Assembly (NCBI GenBank): GCA_905178155.1
Contig: CAJINV010000013.1
Location: forward strand, 486,344 to 550,343
Length of the DNA: 64,000 nt
Origin: Amoebophrya sp. A120
Taxonomy: Eukaryota > Sar > Dinophyceae > Syndiniales > Amoebophryaceae
Direction of reading: 5' to 3'
The notes beneath the pieces are model-generated. The model was not told the DNA's origin, searched no databases, and was given only the letters and a program-made list of their open reading frames with translations. Positions 9,884 to 22,003 of the stretch are shown here, piece after piece (position 1 is the first letter of the stretch; each line of letters starts with the position of its first letter). A program made the translations under genes and the position numbers.

Positions 9884-10816
9884 ATGACTCGGGTGCAGCA
9901 GAATTTTGCTGCAGCTCTTGACGACCCGGAGGAGGATGAGCACCGAAACGAATCCGACTGTAGGTACGTTTTCCGGAAGTGCCGGGAGTGCCCGCTGCTG
10001 GTCTTCCACATCGCGACCGGCGTGGCGCTGGGGATATTCACCGGCCTCTGTCCGGTGGAGGGGACTCTCCCCGACGAATCGCACGAGACGGCGCACTACC
10101 ACTTCTGCGAGAGGTCCCACGCCCGCTGCGTGGTGCTGGGTGCCTGGATTCTGGCGAGCGGCCTCATCGCCTTCAAACCCTGCGTGCAGAACTACTGCTT
10201 CTCGGAGCAGCTCCGCAACTTCGTGCGGAGCGCGAGAACCCGGCTCGGGCTGCGGAACGAAGACTACGGGGTGCCGCTGGTGGATATCGAGGAGCCGCCC
10301 TTCCTGCTGCGCGAAATCGAGGAGCGATATCGCCGGAACCAGGCCCTGGCTCTCAGCATGGACCACAACACTTTGGATTTCGACATGTTGCAGGCCGAGC
10401 GCGCGCTGCGGAACGAACAGTTGTCGCGCCAATACGAGCATCGGCAGGAAGCAGCGCGGTGGAACCGCGGGCTGGAGTTTCAAATGCGGTTGCAGGCCGA
10501 CGCGCTCGCGGGCCGCGGTTTGGCCGCACGGTCCAGTTTCGGGAGGCAGTTGGCGGCCACATTTCGCCGCCAGTACGGGGGAGCGGATGCGGTGGACCAC
10601 GGCGGGAACGCCCTCGCACCTCCACCGTACCCCGATGCGCATGGCAACGGAGGCCCGACCATCGAGATGTACCCCGAGCCGCAGACCAGCCGCACCAATT
10701 CCGGACATTCACAAAGCAGCAGCCCAACGCCCGTGTTGTTGTCGCCGCGCGGTCGGAATGAGTTGTACTCAGGGCCGTTTGCCGAGGAACGGGCAAGGGG
10801 CTGGGGGTATGCATAG
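9884..10816 (+). CDS. Two-pass membrane protein with PPxY motif, unknown family
   Basis: The first ATG of the open frame is at 9884 and gives 310 aa. Two hydrophobic segments at about residues 38-57 and 82-98 are separated by a short Cys/His-containing loop, suggesting a membrane hairpin. A charged, helix-forming stretch follows (residues about 125-230), rich in Glu, Arg and Gln. The C-terminal tail is Pro/Ser-rich and holds a PPPYP sequence, a PPxY motif of the sort recognised by WW domains, including those of Nedd4-type ubiquitin ligases. The frame is GC-rich at codon third positions, as in neighbouring genes. I recognise no family. Confidence 0.65.
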   Translation: MTRVQQNFAAALDDPEEDEHRNESDCRYVFRKCRECPLLVFHIATGVALGIFTGLCPVEGTLPDESHETAHYHFCERSHARCVVLGAWILASGLIAFKPCVQNYCFSEQLRNFVRSARTRLGLRNEDYGVPLVDIEEPPFLLREIEERYRRNQALALSMDHNTLDFDMLQAERALRNEQLSRQYEHRQEAARWNRGLEFQMRLQADALAGRGLAARSSFGRQLAATFRRQYGGADAVDHGGNALAPPPYPDAHGNGGPTIEMYPEPQTSRTNSGHSQSSSPTPVLLSPRGRNELYSGPFAEERARGWGYA

Positions 10817-11782
10817 AACGAACGCGATCACGACTGCGTTTGATGCGGGCACAGCACCGTTGACAATTGAGACGCAACCCATCGCGCCGCTCGCTTTTGA
10901 AAGAGCGCAAATAACATGAGAATACAACAAATGTACAAAAAAATTTTGGATTTGAAGATAATTTGTCTTTGTCTACATACGACTTACACTATCTATTGAC
11001 TTTTTGCGAAATGGAGAGAATACTTATGGCATTTCTCGTCGGTCTGTATCAGTGATGCTTCTGCTTTTCTGCGTTACAAGATTAAGAGAAAATCCAACTT
11101 CCTGCACTGTCCACAAGTAGTTAATTCTAACGCTTATTCTAATTGCCTCAAATGCAAATCATGTTAGCTTGTTGAGGTCCAGGCTACAGTTTTTCTATCG
11201 CAACTGCAGGGGTGTTGGGAGCGGGCACCAAGCCGCGAGTCATTCCTGTGGCACAGTATCACATTGGATTGGTTGTCGTGGCCATGCTGCACGTTCTGCG
11301 ATTTTCTGGCTGCAAAAAGAGTATTTGAGGAGTAGGTTGACAACTTCCAGTATGTAAGACGTCGTTGTCCTGCAAAATAGACTCGTTATCTATTTTCAGG
11401 TTTGCATGTTGACCACCATGTCATCACGTGTTCTTTACTTTTTTTTCGGTCGCAGAGTGTCGGATTTTCAGTTGCTTTTCCTTACCATTTGAGTAGAAGT
11501 TCCGTGCGACCCGGCTTTCATACGGCATGAGTTACGACGCAAGCATCAACAAAGAACAATCAGAGTGTCTGCTGCAATTGAATGCCTCAATTTTTAGCTG
11601 CGGTGATCTGCCCCACGATTTCTGCGCTAAAAATAAAAGAAAATTTTTACCTGAACGCGAAAACAGCTACACAGCGCGCAGGAGCGAAATGAAAGCCTCC
11701 GAGCTTGGAGGTTGTTCCTTTGTACTACTAAAAGAGACAACATATACAACACAAGTAGTGCAGGTGCGGCAGCTGCAAAAGC
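10817..11782. other. Intergenic stretch, no gene seen
   Basis: AT-rich with T-runs. An ATG-initiated frame begins at 11527 but overlaps the next gene out of frame and has no recognisable content. Confidence 0.5.
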
Positions 11783-14700
11783 ATGCCCAGTGCTGCACCG
11801 GCGAAGGGGGACAAGAACTATCAGCGTCATCAACTACATCCTCAGCCAATTCTGCATCCTCCTCCTCCTCCTGCAATATGCACCACACCCACGCCTCGCA
11901 GAATCGTGCAACTCTCCCCTCCGTCCGCTGCGCCGGGGAACTCTACCACGGCCGCCCCTGTCGGAGAAGTAGACTTGCCGCTGTCCCCACCTCACACGAT
12001 GAATGCCCAAAACGTAGTGGTACCCGAGCAGGTCCCAAGCAAGCGGGGCCACGAGGTGCCGAAGAAGGTGATGTGGCTCACCGTCGTGCTGATTGGGATC
12101 TCCGTCGGGTTCGTGAATTTTACGATGGTGATTTTGGACGCGAAGGTCTTGCGGCTCAAGTTCAGCTACATTCAGGAACTGCTCTGGAACGAGGGGGTCA
12201 TCATCGCGATTCCGATTTTTGTACAAATTTGTTGCTTTTATTGTACGAAAGATGTCGCTTGACTTCGACTTGTTAACATACAAGGTAGACCACGTGGTGT
12301 ACTAGATGAGTCTGAGCGACGTGCGTTCAAAAACCCGGACGAGGTCATGCACAAAAATTTGTTTATCCCCTTCCCCTTGATAATAAAAATATCACTATAC
12401 ACCAGATCCTGGTGAGTTGTCTGTGCACTTTCGTCGCGTCCACGCTGACGGTGTTTCTCGCGCCGCTGTGCGCCGGCTCGGGCCTTCCGGAGATCAAGGG
12501 CTACCTAAACGGCAATCCGATGCCCGGGCTCTTCGTGTTGCAGCGGGCGTGGATCCGGATTTTCGGCATTATTCTCGTGATCGCCGCCGGACTGCCGCTG
12601 GGTCGCGAGGGTCCCATGGTGTGCATCGGCGGCAGCTGCGGCCTGCTGATCCTGACGAAGATTCTGAAGCCCTACTTCAAAAACTGGATCCGCTTGGCGC
12701 AGGACGACGAGCTCACCATCGTTATGGAGGAAGACAACTACCACTTGATCAAGCGCATGGGCTGCACCCTGGGCGCCGCGGCCGGTATCGCGGCCGCGTT
12801 CAATGCGCCAATTGGTGGCTGTCTGTACATGTTTGAGGAAACCAGCGGGATCTTGAACTGGACCAGTTTCCTCACCTTCGGGTCCTTTGTCTGCTGCGGT
12901 GTGGCGGTGTTGACGAACACGTTCATGATGGACGTATTCGGCATCGATTACCGGTTGGTGTACCAACTCGTGCTGTTCTCCATGCCCGAGCACGAACGGA
13001 TCGAGCGCGAGCCCTGGGACTGGCCGGACCTGGTCTGCATTTCCTTCCTCGCGGTGTTCACGGGCTCCGCTGCGCATTTTTTCACCAAGGGGGCGCTGTG
13101 GGTGTGGCGGGTGCGCCAGCTCCCGTGGAACGTGGTGCGGAGTGGGCGGTTGCTGGTGGGCGCGTTGCTGTTGACCAAGCAGGCCCTGCGGAAATTGAAG
13201 GAAGTTTTTGTGAAAATGAAAACTTGCTACAGGAGAACGAAGAGGAGCAAGAGCTTCAATTCAACCACGTCCCCCACTTTGTCCATCGCCTCCTCCAAGC
13301 AAGCGAGTGAAGCCAGCTGTATCAGTAACGCGTCGTCGACGCACCCGAGTTCCTCCGCCGGGGTGGTTTCCAACCACGGTGTGGTACCTGATCTAACCGG
13401 TACCCGGGCCACGAACGAGGGGTATCCCTTGTTTTCGCAAGCAGCGGGAGGTCCTGATCCGGGAGAAGTACAAATAGAGCCCGTGGATCCACGACTCCAG
13501 GCGGCGACGAGAAGAAAGAAGGAAAATGAATACAGGAAGATGAAGAACTCTTCGCTTTGGGAAAAATTCTTGTCCAGGATAAAAACGAAGTTTACAGCTA
13601 CGACAAAGCGGGCAAGAACATCCAGCGACAGCAGAAGAGTGGAAAGCAAGTATCTGAGCAACAGCAGCACGATATCACACAGAAAAAAGCTGGCAGGGCA
13701 TATTTGTAATGCAAAAATAAACACGCAAAAGCGTCTGCGTTGAATATCCGAAGCAGCATGCTATGGGGCCACCCATGACAAATTTTTCTGCGTATTTCTT
13801 TTTGCATTACAAATATGCCCTGCCAGCTTTTTTCTCTTGGATACACGACTACAACGACCAAAAGAAGGAAAAACCAAGTGGAACACTACAGCTCGGACGG
13901 GGACAAGGAAAAGGAAAGGAATGCGGCGCGGTGTGTGGTAGTCGTCTCCACCTCGGCAGCAATCGCGCCAGACAAGCAGCAACAGCAGGATCAACTCTTT
14001 CCAATCCCGAAGCTTCCCTCAAAGACGGATTATGGTGCGTCCACTACGGAAGGAGAAGAGGAGCCAGATCAACATTTGGATCACCGGTTTTACAACTACG
14101 CAAGCACAACGGACGAGGAAGGGGATCATGAGGAAGGCAAGTATAATCAACAACATCACCACACTATCTCCGAGAACAAGGGTGAAACAACATCAAAACC
14201 AGTGATCGTGAGACTCGAGGAAGTCACAGTGCAAAAGCCGAGCCCCGGAACCAGTGCTTGCACAGAGCACGAAAACGATGTGGATGCAGTATCAGAGAAA
14301 AAGGAAGGCAAGGACTACTCCGGAACTAGCGTCGTTGCTGAAGAAGGTTTGGCCGATGTTCACCTCGAGCGCAAGGTTTTGCACCAGCCGCAAGAGCAGG
14401 AGGACGACCCGACCATCGCAGCTCCTGCTAGCCAGCAGGAACCTCTTCAGGATGCGGATGCCTCCCCGAAAAAGCCCACGAAGACGCACTGGGGGAAGAA
14501 GGTCGCGCAAAACGAAATCCCGGACGTGACTGTGTGCTTCGAAACAAGACTGCTTTGCGCGAAATTCGGAAAAATCTGCGAGGTGGTGCTAGTCACCGCG
14601 TTCATTTTGACCATCATGGGCCTCGCCCCGCTTCTGTCGCATAAGTGCGAGCCGGTGGAGGAGCTAGTGCTCGACCACCGGAGGCACTGGGCAGCTTACA

Positions 14701-17700
14701 CCTGTGAGCAGGAGGAGAACACGGAGTACGTGGACAACCTGCGGGCGAAACAAGAGCACACACAGGGGTTGATCTCGCCCGACATCGACCTGACGTACAG
14801 CCCGCGGAGAGGGAGGAGAATGCTGGGAGACGGAAGTGAAGAAAACAACCTGGATCCGATGCTGGGAGGACAGGAACCACAAGAAAGTCAACCTGGCGCT
14901 ACGACGAGGAGAACCGATAGCAAAACTTCGAATCTTCTTGCCCGCCAAGGAGGACCATCATCACGGGCTCCCAGCAGTACCACCACGACACTTGCACTCG
15001 CGAACGAATTTTACCAAGAGCAAGATCCTCATCGTGAGGATGTAAGAGCACCTGAAGTAGATCAAGATTACTCTGAAAGTGAGCCTGCGTCTAGACTGCT
15101 GGCTGAGACCGTGGTCACCCACTTCAACCCGATGGCCACGATGTTCCTTCAGGGTGAGGAAGGGGCAATCAAGCACCTGTTTGCGCGGGACTACCGGTTT
15201 CGGCCAAAGCGGGTTTTGCAGCAAACCTCGACGGGCCAGCTCGAACTGTATGCCCCGACGGCGGGGAACGAGCCGAGCTCGAGCTACCACATCCCGCGGA
15301 ACCACCGAAACCACACGTTCTCCTACATCGAACTGCAGTGGCTGGTTTTGTCCCTGGTCATCTACGCCCCTTTGGCAATGCTGATTCCGGGACTGGCGAT
15401 GCCGTTCGGGATGTTTATCCCGAATCTGTTCATGGGAGCGGTCCTTGGCCGCATTGCGGGGGAGTTGGTACACATGATGGACTTCCTACCCTTCCGGCCA
15501 GCGCATCCAGGTTTTTACCTTTGCGTATGTCATACGTTTCTTCATGTTTAGTTTCTAGCGTCAGCAATTCGTTGCGCGAAAGGGAAAGGATCTTTGCCTG
15601 CGGCCGCTTCAAGCTTTCATTTACAGGTTCTGAATCTTTCATGACTACTCTGCTCAGACGTTGCGATGCATTTCAACATTTCAATAGGTTTTTATGCCGT
15701 CGCTGGTGCGGGTGCGATGCTTTCCGGATTTACGCACATGTCCATCGCTATCGTCGCGCTGCTGGTCGAGGCGACGCACGACATGGACATGGTCATTCCC
15801 ATTCTGGTTTCCATCCTGTTTGCGACGCTGACCAACAAGTACCTTGGCGGGGACAACTTCGACGAGCATTTGATCAAGTTGAAGAAAGTGCCACTTCTGT
15901 ACCCGGAACTGAAACTCGATTCGAAAACCAAAAATGTTGGCGACGTGATGGAGGTCTTTGCGGAGAACTCGCCACAGCTGAAGACCGAAGACACCAAAAT
16001 CTGCGACATCATCCAGCTACTGCACAACCACCCATCCCTAAGCCACTTCGTGGTCCTACGGAATGTGAATTGCGGAGGCCTCCTTGCGGGCAGCGGAAAG
16101 TTTTTGGGCGGCGGATCAGCTTGTAGTTACAACGCGCACCAGCAGCTGCAGCAAAGTTCTACCGCCGGGGTCATCGGGGGTGCGCCGTTGTCGAGCCCAG
16201 TGTCAACATCACCGAATGTTGGAAATAAACTTGGCTTGGAAAACCGCGGTGAATTGGTCAACACGTCTACTTCTGCAGACGGAGCCAAGGTTGACAAGGG
16301 TTGTCAAGAAGCTGCAACATCACACGACGAGGACAAGGTAGTGCCTAGAAGCACCTCCGAGGACTCTACTGCCCCAGCCTTGGTGGAAGTCACTGCCGCG
16401 CCTGGTAGTGTCTCCGCTGCACGACCGAACAGAACCGACAGCTGCCCGGAGACCGAGCTCCCGATTGCGGGCGCGCTCGCAGCAGACACATCGGGTGGGA
16501 CAGGTGCGGTCAATGCGGGGTACCAGAGTTGTGCTGGGAACAACGGAAATGGAGATCACGAGCGAAAATGCTCCTCTTCGGCTGCAACTTCGTCCCAGCA
16601 GCAGCATGTCTTGACCACCAAGAGTCTGACGATTGACGTGAAGCAGACCAGCGAGAGCAGCGCTGGAGAAGTCCAGCAAACCCTTGCGATACCGCACCCC
16701 CAGCAGCCATGCAACCCGGCGCAGTTCCAGGCCGTTCCAAACATCGCCCAGCAAACGAGCCAAATCTACTACAACCCAGTGCCGCCATCCACAAGGGAGA
16801 AAAAGAATCTCCTGACCACGACATGCACGAATTACGAGCCGAACTTTGACGCAATGTGCACGAACTACGACGGGGCATTGTCGTGTGCGAACGGAAAAAA
16901 CGATAATGGTACTGGCTCCCAGTCCGGTCAGCATAGTAGTTCTACTCACCCTCACAGTTATGGTGGCGGTCCTCGTCCCACCGCTAGTCCTACCGCGAGC
17001 TCGGTCGAAATCGTCGGCCTCATCTCGCGGCAGCGGCTGGAAAAAGTGGTCTCCCTGCACCAAGACATGCTGAACGTGTGGCAGCAGTGCCAGACCTACG
17101 GCTGCCAGCTCACCGGACAGCACAATCGGCTGGACGGAACTACGGCACAGTTGGCCGTCGGAGGTGAGTTCGTCCCTGTAGGCGGTTGTGCAGCTGCGGG
17201 TGCTGCGCTAGCGGGCGGGGTGGACCACCATCCAATGCAGGGTGCCCACACGACCGTGGTGGATATCGCACAGAGCAACCTCGAATTCGTGCAAAATTTG
17301 AACAACACCATCAACTCTCCGTCGCTGCCGCCGCTGATCAACACGCGGGTGCACCGGCTGTCCCAGGCCGACTTCAACCCGATCGACGAGGAGGATTCGC
17401 TCGTCCTGGAGGAAGAGGACGACTTCATCGAAATGCACCAGCAGCAGTGGCAGCGCACGCAGTCGTTGACAACCGCCAGCAGCGATTTGCTGCACGCATT
17501 GGAGACGAACTGGGGCAATAATTCCACCGACATGATGCTACCCCATCTACCTACTAGCGGGACTTCTAACGCGGGGGCCCTGTTAGCCGGAGCCGGTGGC
17601 TCGGCTTTCTCCCCCTTTTCCGGAGCGGCCGCAGCGGCCCAGGGCTTTTTTTCCTCCAGTACGTCCCGCCGACAGTCGGAAGACGATATGATCCCGGGGC

Positions 17701-20597
17701 TTCGCAATGCCAGCAGTGACGCCACGGTGTTTCAGAGGACGCTGAACATGTGGAAAACGAGGTGCGTCGGTGGGGGAAGTGGCGGCGTTGTGAAATCCAG
17801 TTCGTCGCCTGTGTCCCGGAACAGTTCGGCCTCCGCATTCATGAAGCAGCTCGCGTTTGGCGCAGGTTCTTCTTCTGTGACGAGCGCTGGGATGGTTGGG
17901 AATAATTCTAACCACAACAGTGGTCAGGGTCAGAATCGTGGGCTGGTGCACAACCATCCGTCCTCGCACCAAGTGCCCGAGCCGCCGCGAAGAAGTTTCA
18001 CGACTACCAGCTTCGGGAGCACCATCACAAATCCAAACTTGCACAACCCCGTCCCAACGCCCGGGAAAAATCTTCACGCAGGTCGTGGTCAGCTTGGAAC
18101 TAACAGCACAACCACCAGAACGCAACAACAACACCATCATAGCTCCTCGTCCTTCATTCCGGGCCTGCTCCAACCGGGACGTAGTCGCAGTAGCATTTTG
18201 GGCGGGAAGTTTGGAGGCAGTAAGAATTCGAAGTGGATGAACAAAAACGCAGGCAGCTCCAGTAGTACTGCGACGTCTGTGACGTCCAACAGTCCAGAGC
18301 GGAACAAAACGTCCGTCACGGTCTTTGGCGTACCCAAAAACGGAAACATCTTCCAGAGCCCGTTCCGCATACGGAACTTGGCGAAGAGTAGCAAAGCTAG
18401 CAAAACTACGGCTGCGCCACGGCTACAGCAGGGTACAAATCTTCACGCGACAGACCGACGGAACCGACTGCCAACGACGAGGGCGGAAGATTTAGACCTG
18501 AATTCAGAGGCGCATGACGCAGGTCGTGCGGAAAAAGTTTCTGCTGAAATAACTAATCGCCAGCACAAAAATCGTGGAAAGTTGTCGCACGGCACAAGAA
18601 CAACTACAAGAGATGAAGATGTAGGAGACCACCACCGTCGGTCCGATCGCGTGGCCCTTTCTGCCAAGGGCACCTCTGGAGACGAGACTTTTATCCCTGT
18701 AGGAGACGACGACTCGCTGGGTGAGGAGGGAGATGACGCCGGGATTCTGAGTCCAGACCAGCGGAAGAGGCGAAAAAACCGCCGCACGAGCATGCCCTGC
18801 TCCCCGGTGTTTCGCCACGGGAAAAAGTTTGCGCACCCGCTGAGCTTCTTTTTCTCATCCTCCTCCGGGTCGACGGCCAATGGTGCCAACAAACACTCTC
18901 CGACGATAAGCCAGGAAGTCGGTGCTGGGAGTAGTGGCAGTAGAAGTGGAGTCCTCGGAGGTGGCACAACTACCGCAAAGGGGAACAATGACGGAGCTAG
19001 TAGAGAACCTACTTCCTCTTCTAGTTCTAACAATGTCCTCCACCTCGACAGGACGAACAAGAACCGGAACAAAATTTCCGTCAGGAGGGGGAATGACTTT
19101 GACGCACACGAGAACCAGCAGCACGACGGGAAGCACCTTTCTGGTTCTGGGGTTGATCATTACGAACACTCCCGTTCAGAACAGAGTTCCCCCGCTCCGC
19201 CCGTCGTACCCGGACGATGGATCCGCTCCTCCAACGGCTCGTGGATCCGCGAACAGATCGTCGATCCGAACAGAGATCTCGTCGGGGAACGGTCCGTCGT
19301 GCCCGAGGCCGGGGCGAGCAAGGGAAAAACGCTGACGGGGCGAAGGGAGAATGACGAAAGGCACCTGCTACAGGACCACCTGGATGTTGAAGATTCATCA
19401 CTTGCGCCAGGAGCAGATCATGTTGCTCCGTCTTCTTCAAACAGTAACTTCAAAAATCCAAATCGTTTTCATCAGGATCATCAAACTAACCCCGGCGATG
19501 TTGAGACACACAATTTTGTAGGCGACACCGATGAGGGGGAGGGCGCGAAGCAACTGGAGGCATTTGTGCAGAAGAAGTTGCTTCGGTCCCGCAGCTTTCC
19601 GAGCGCTTTGCGGCACCGACATCTCCTGCCCAAGTGGAAATGGAGCCACCACTTCGGCGAGCCGCACCCGCACCAGCGTTCGAACAGTAGAGGCCAGAGG
19701 AGAAGAAGAAGGAGCATTCGGAACAGCAGACACAGAGGACACAGTTCGCTCTCCACCTCGTCCAGTGTTGCCACCAACGTCGCAGCCGCGACCGTATCCG
19801 GAGAAGCATCGGCCGCGGAGGCAACCCAAGAAGCGGATCCTTCTTCGCCACCAGAAATGAGAATGTCGGCACAACAAGATCGTGTCGAGACTGTGAAGAC
19901 AGTTGTGCCGAGCAACTCTAGAAGAAGTACTCGGCCGGACGAGGCGGAGCAGGAGGGCCGCGGGGGTGCCAGAAATAAGACCAATTTTGGGCAGAAGGAG
20001 TCCGACGACGACGAAGAAATTGATCCAGATAAGATGCAAGTAGTGGCTTCGATTGTAGTTGCACCAGCTTCCACAACTGCGGTTGAGTGCTGCAACAAAG
20101 ATCATGAACGCGGCTTCCAGGAGAGGACGAGGGACGTCGGACGAGATGTCGATACTACTTCGAAGCCACTTCCTCGCGAAGAGGCCAATCCGGATGGCGC
20201 GCAGCGCGCGGGCCAGCCAGGGGAAATAAAGGATACAGTACAATTACCAGAAGAAGATCATCAATGGAGTCCAAGTTGTGCACCGCCCCCCGTGGGGGCA
20301 CAACCCGCCACTCAACAGCGACAACAGCAGCCCGCAAAAGATCTTCCGGTGCAGCAGAGCGTCGAGAGGAACGAAGCCAACGACCCTGAAGAGGACAACT
20401 CGAAACTTCTGGACACCATCAGTCTGTGGAACCTGATTGACCCCGCGCCCTACTGCGTGGGCCCCGACTTCCCCATCCAGCGCATTTACCCGCTGTTCAT
20501 TTCCGCCCACCCGGTGCCGGCCGTGGTCGTGTACGAGCGGGGGCGATTGCGAGGGGTGCTCACCCGGAGGCATCTTACGCACTTGTCGCACGAGTGA
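11783..20597 (+). CDS. Giant CLC-family anion/proton exchanger with two CBS domains
   Basis: Four exons (11783-12220, 12406-13672, 13849-15510, 15688-20597) join in frame to about 2758 aa. Introns 1 and 3 are GT-AG; intron 2 is an introner. CLC signatures are present: GSGLPEIK (about residue 170, the Ser favours chloride), GREGP (about 212, with the gating Glu), FEE (about 289-291, second Glu at the place of the exchangers' proton Glu), and GMFIP (about 1089). The gating and proton glutamates together suggest a Cl-/H+ exchanger, likely in an internal membrane as for ClC-6/7. CBS1 lies near residues 1200-1265 and CBS2 at about 2700-2758, separated by about 1440 low-complexity residues. A second insertion of about 400 residues splits the membrane core. 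Typical CLC proteins have 750-900 aa, so this one is about three times longer. An alternative start is the ATG at 11999. Confidence 0.9.
13673..13848 (+). mobile_element. Introner (intron-forming inverted-repeat element) in the CLC gene
   Basis: The element runs from TATCACACAG to CTTGGATA (13673-13843) and is flanked by the 5-bp repeat CACGA (13668-13672 and 13844-13848). A perfect 37-bp inverted repeat lies at 13681-13717 and 13799-13835, with imperfect extension inward. Removing the element plus one CACGA restores the CLC frame (Ser-Thr-Thr-Thr-Thr-Lys). No GT lies within the repeat, so splicing here cannot be GT-AG. It has no coding capacity. Confidence 0.9.
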
Positions 20598-22003
20598 TAT
20601 ACAAGTAGTCAGAAACGAATAAACTTTTTTGGTTTATTTCGCAAACGAGCAGGATAGGGATCGTGATCCATGGACGAGGACAACAAGAATCTCCTGCGGA
20701 CCACCTCGGTCACGAACAAAATAGGTTTTTTCATCGGTTGAATCAGTATGCTATCAGCCACAGCGTTACAGCCACACTTCTTTTGTGCTGTGCTATTTGA
20801 CGAGGTCGCGTGCACTACAAACACAAACTTTTGTCTTTTCGAAAGAGCTTGCGTTCTATGATTTTCAGTTCAGTATACTTCGCTGTAGTCGCATGATACA
20901 GCCAAAGAATTTCTTAGATTTTGTCAACCAACATACAGATAATTCGATCAAGAAATTGTCGTGCCAGTGGCCGACACCGGGTTTGTTAATATTGAAGTAG
21001 CGTCTTTGCCGTGCAGCTATTTTGAATACCAATTTTGCCTACCAAGAATGCTTTTACCTCTTGTATTATCGCGTTTTTCACCACTCCGCTTTTGCAGTAC
21101 AAAGAATTCTGCTACAAGTACTACTGTTCTTTTTTCCTTGATTTCTTTGAGTTCTACAGGTTTCATCTGCCACCTTGATTCGCGACCTTATGTTTGAGCC
21201 CTTTTTTTGCCGGTGCGTGTTGACCTATGCGTTAGCATTAGCTAGGTATGAGACATGAATTTCCATCGACTTCTGCACCGTCCTACACTGTTTTCTTTTC
21301 CCGTACACGAAGGCAAAACCGCATGGCCTCTACCTAGATATTACGATAAGACGTTTATTGAAAATACAAAGAGGACTTCTACTTCGTTCTCGTAGTTGCC
21401 CCCGGTTTAGTACATCTTCAACTGAAGGACATCAACATCAAGAAGTTTTAGAGCTTCAAACAGTTTTATGCGAGTGGACCTCCACTCGTGTAGAAGCAGA
21501 CTGACCCCTACCTCATACTGCATGTTTTGTGTCTGTCAACCGCACAGGAGGCGTTACCTTGATTGCGTGAACCAGCTCGTCTGTACGTACTCGTGAAGCG
21601 TCTTTCGTAAATTCGTGAACCAGCGGCCTCATGGGACTCGTTGCACCACCGTGAGCCGGGATTAAAGAATGATAGCAGGAAGATCCTTGTCGCTGTCACT
21701 CGTTTTGTCGTCGATCGATTTTTAGCTTTCGCATAATGATGCAGCAACGCCAACGTAGTCGAAGAAATATCGTTGCGTTACCCTTCTTGTTTTCAATAAG
21801 TCGATTCGTTTTTTTTAATTTTCGGGGAAGAAGGAGCTGATGCGTAGCCTCCGGCTCAACGAAAGACTACAAATTCGGCATGAACCAGAAGCGAAACGGT
21901 TTTTGTTGTCTCACCAAATTGATAAAAAACCTGTTTCGTGATCGATTTCCCTTCGAGAACTATCCTGTAAAATTTTTCCCACGTCTAATTTCCCGAAATA
22001 ACA
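20598..22003. other. Intergenic stretch, no gene seen
   Basis: About 1.4 kb of AT-rich sequence with T-rich runs and only short, unconvincing ORFs. Confidence 0.5.

Noticed and set aside
9906-10919. 337-codon frame overlapping the two-pass membrane protein
   Set aside because: It is rich in Arg, Trp, Ser and Cys, typical of an off-frame reading of GC-rich codons, and has no ATG.
11527-12276. 249-codon ATG frame overlapping the start of the CLC gene
   Set aside because: Its second half overlaps the conserved CLC helix frame and reads as low-complexity text; CLC homology decides for the other frame.
16320-17123. Long antisense ORF (267 codons) in the CLC linker
   Set aside because: It mirrors the GC-rich, Ser/Ala-rich sense frame; antisense ORFs of this kind occur across all such regions here.
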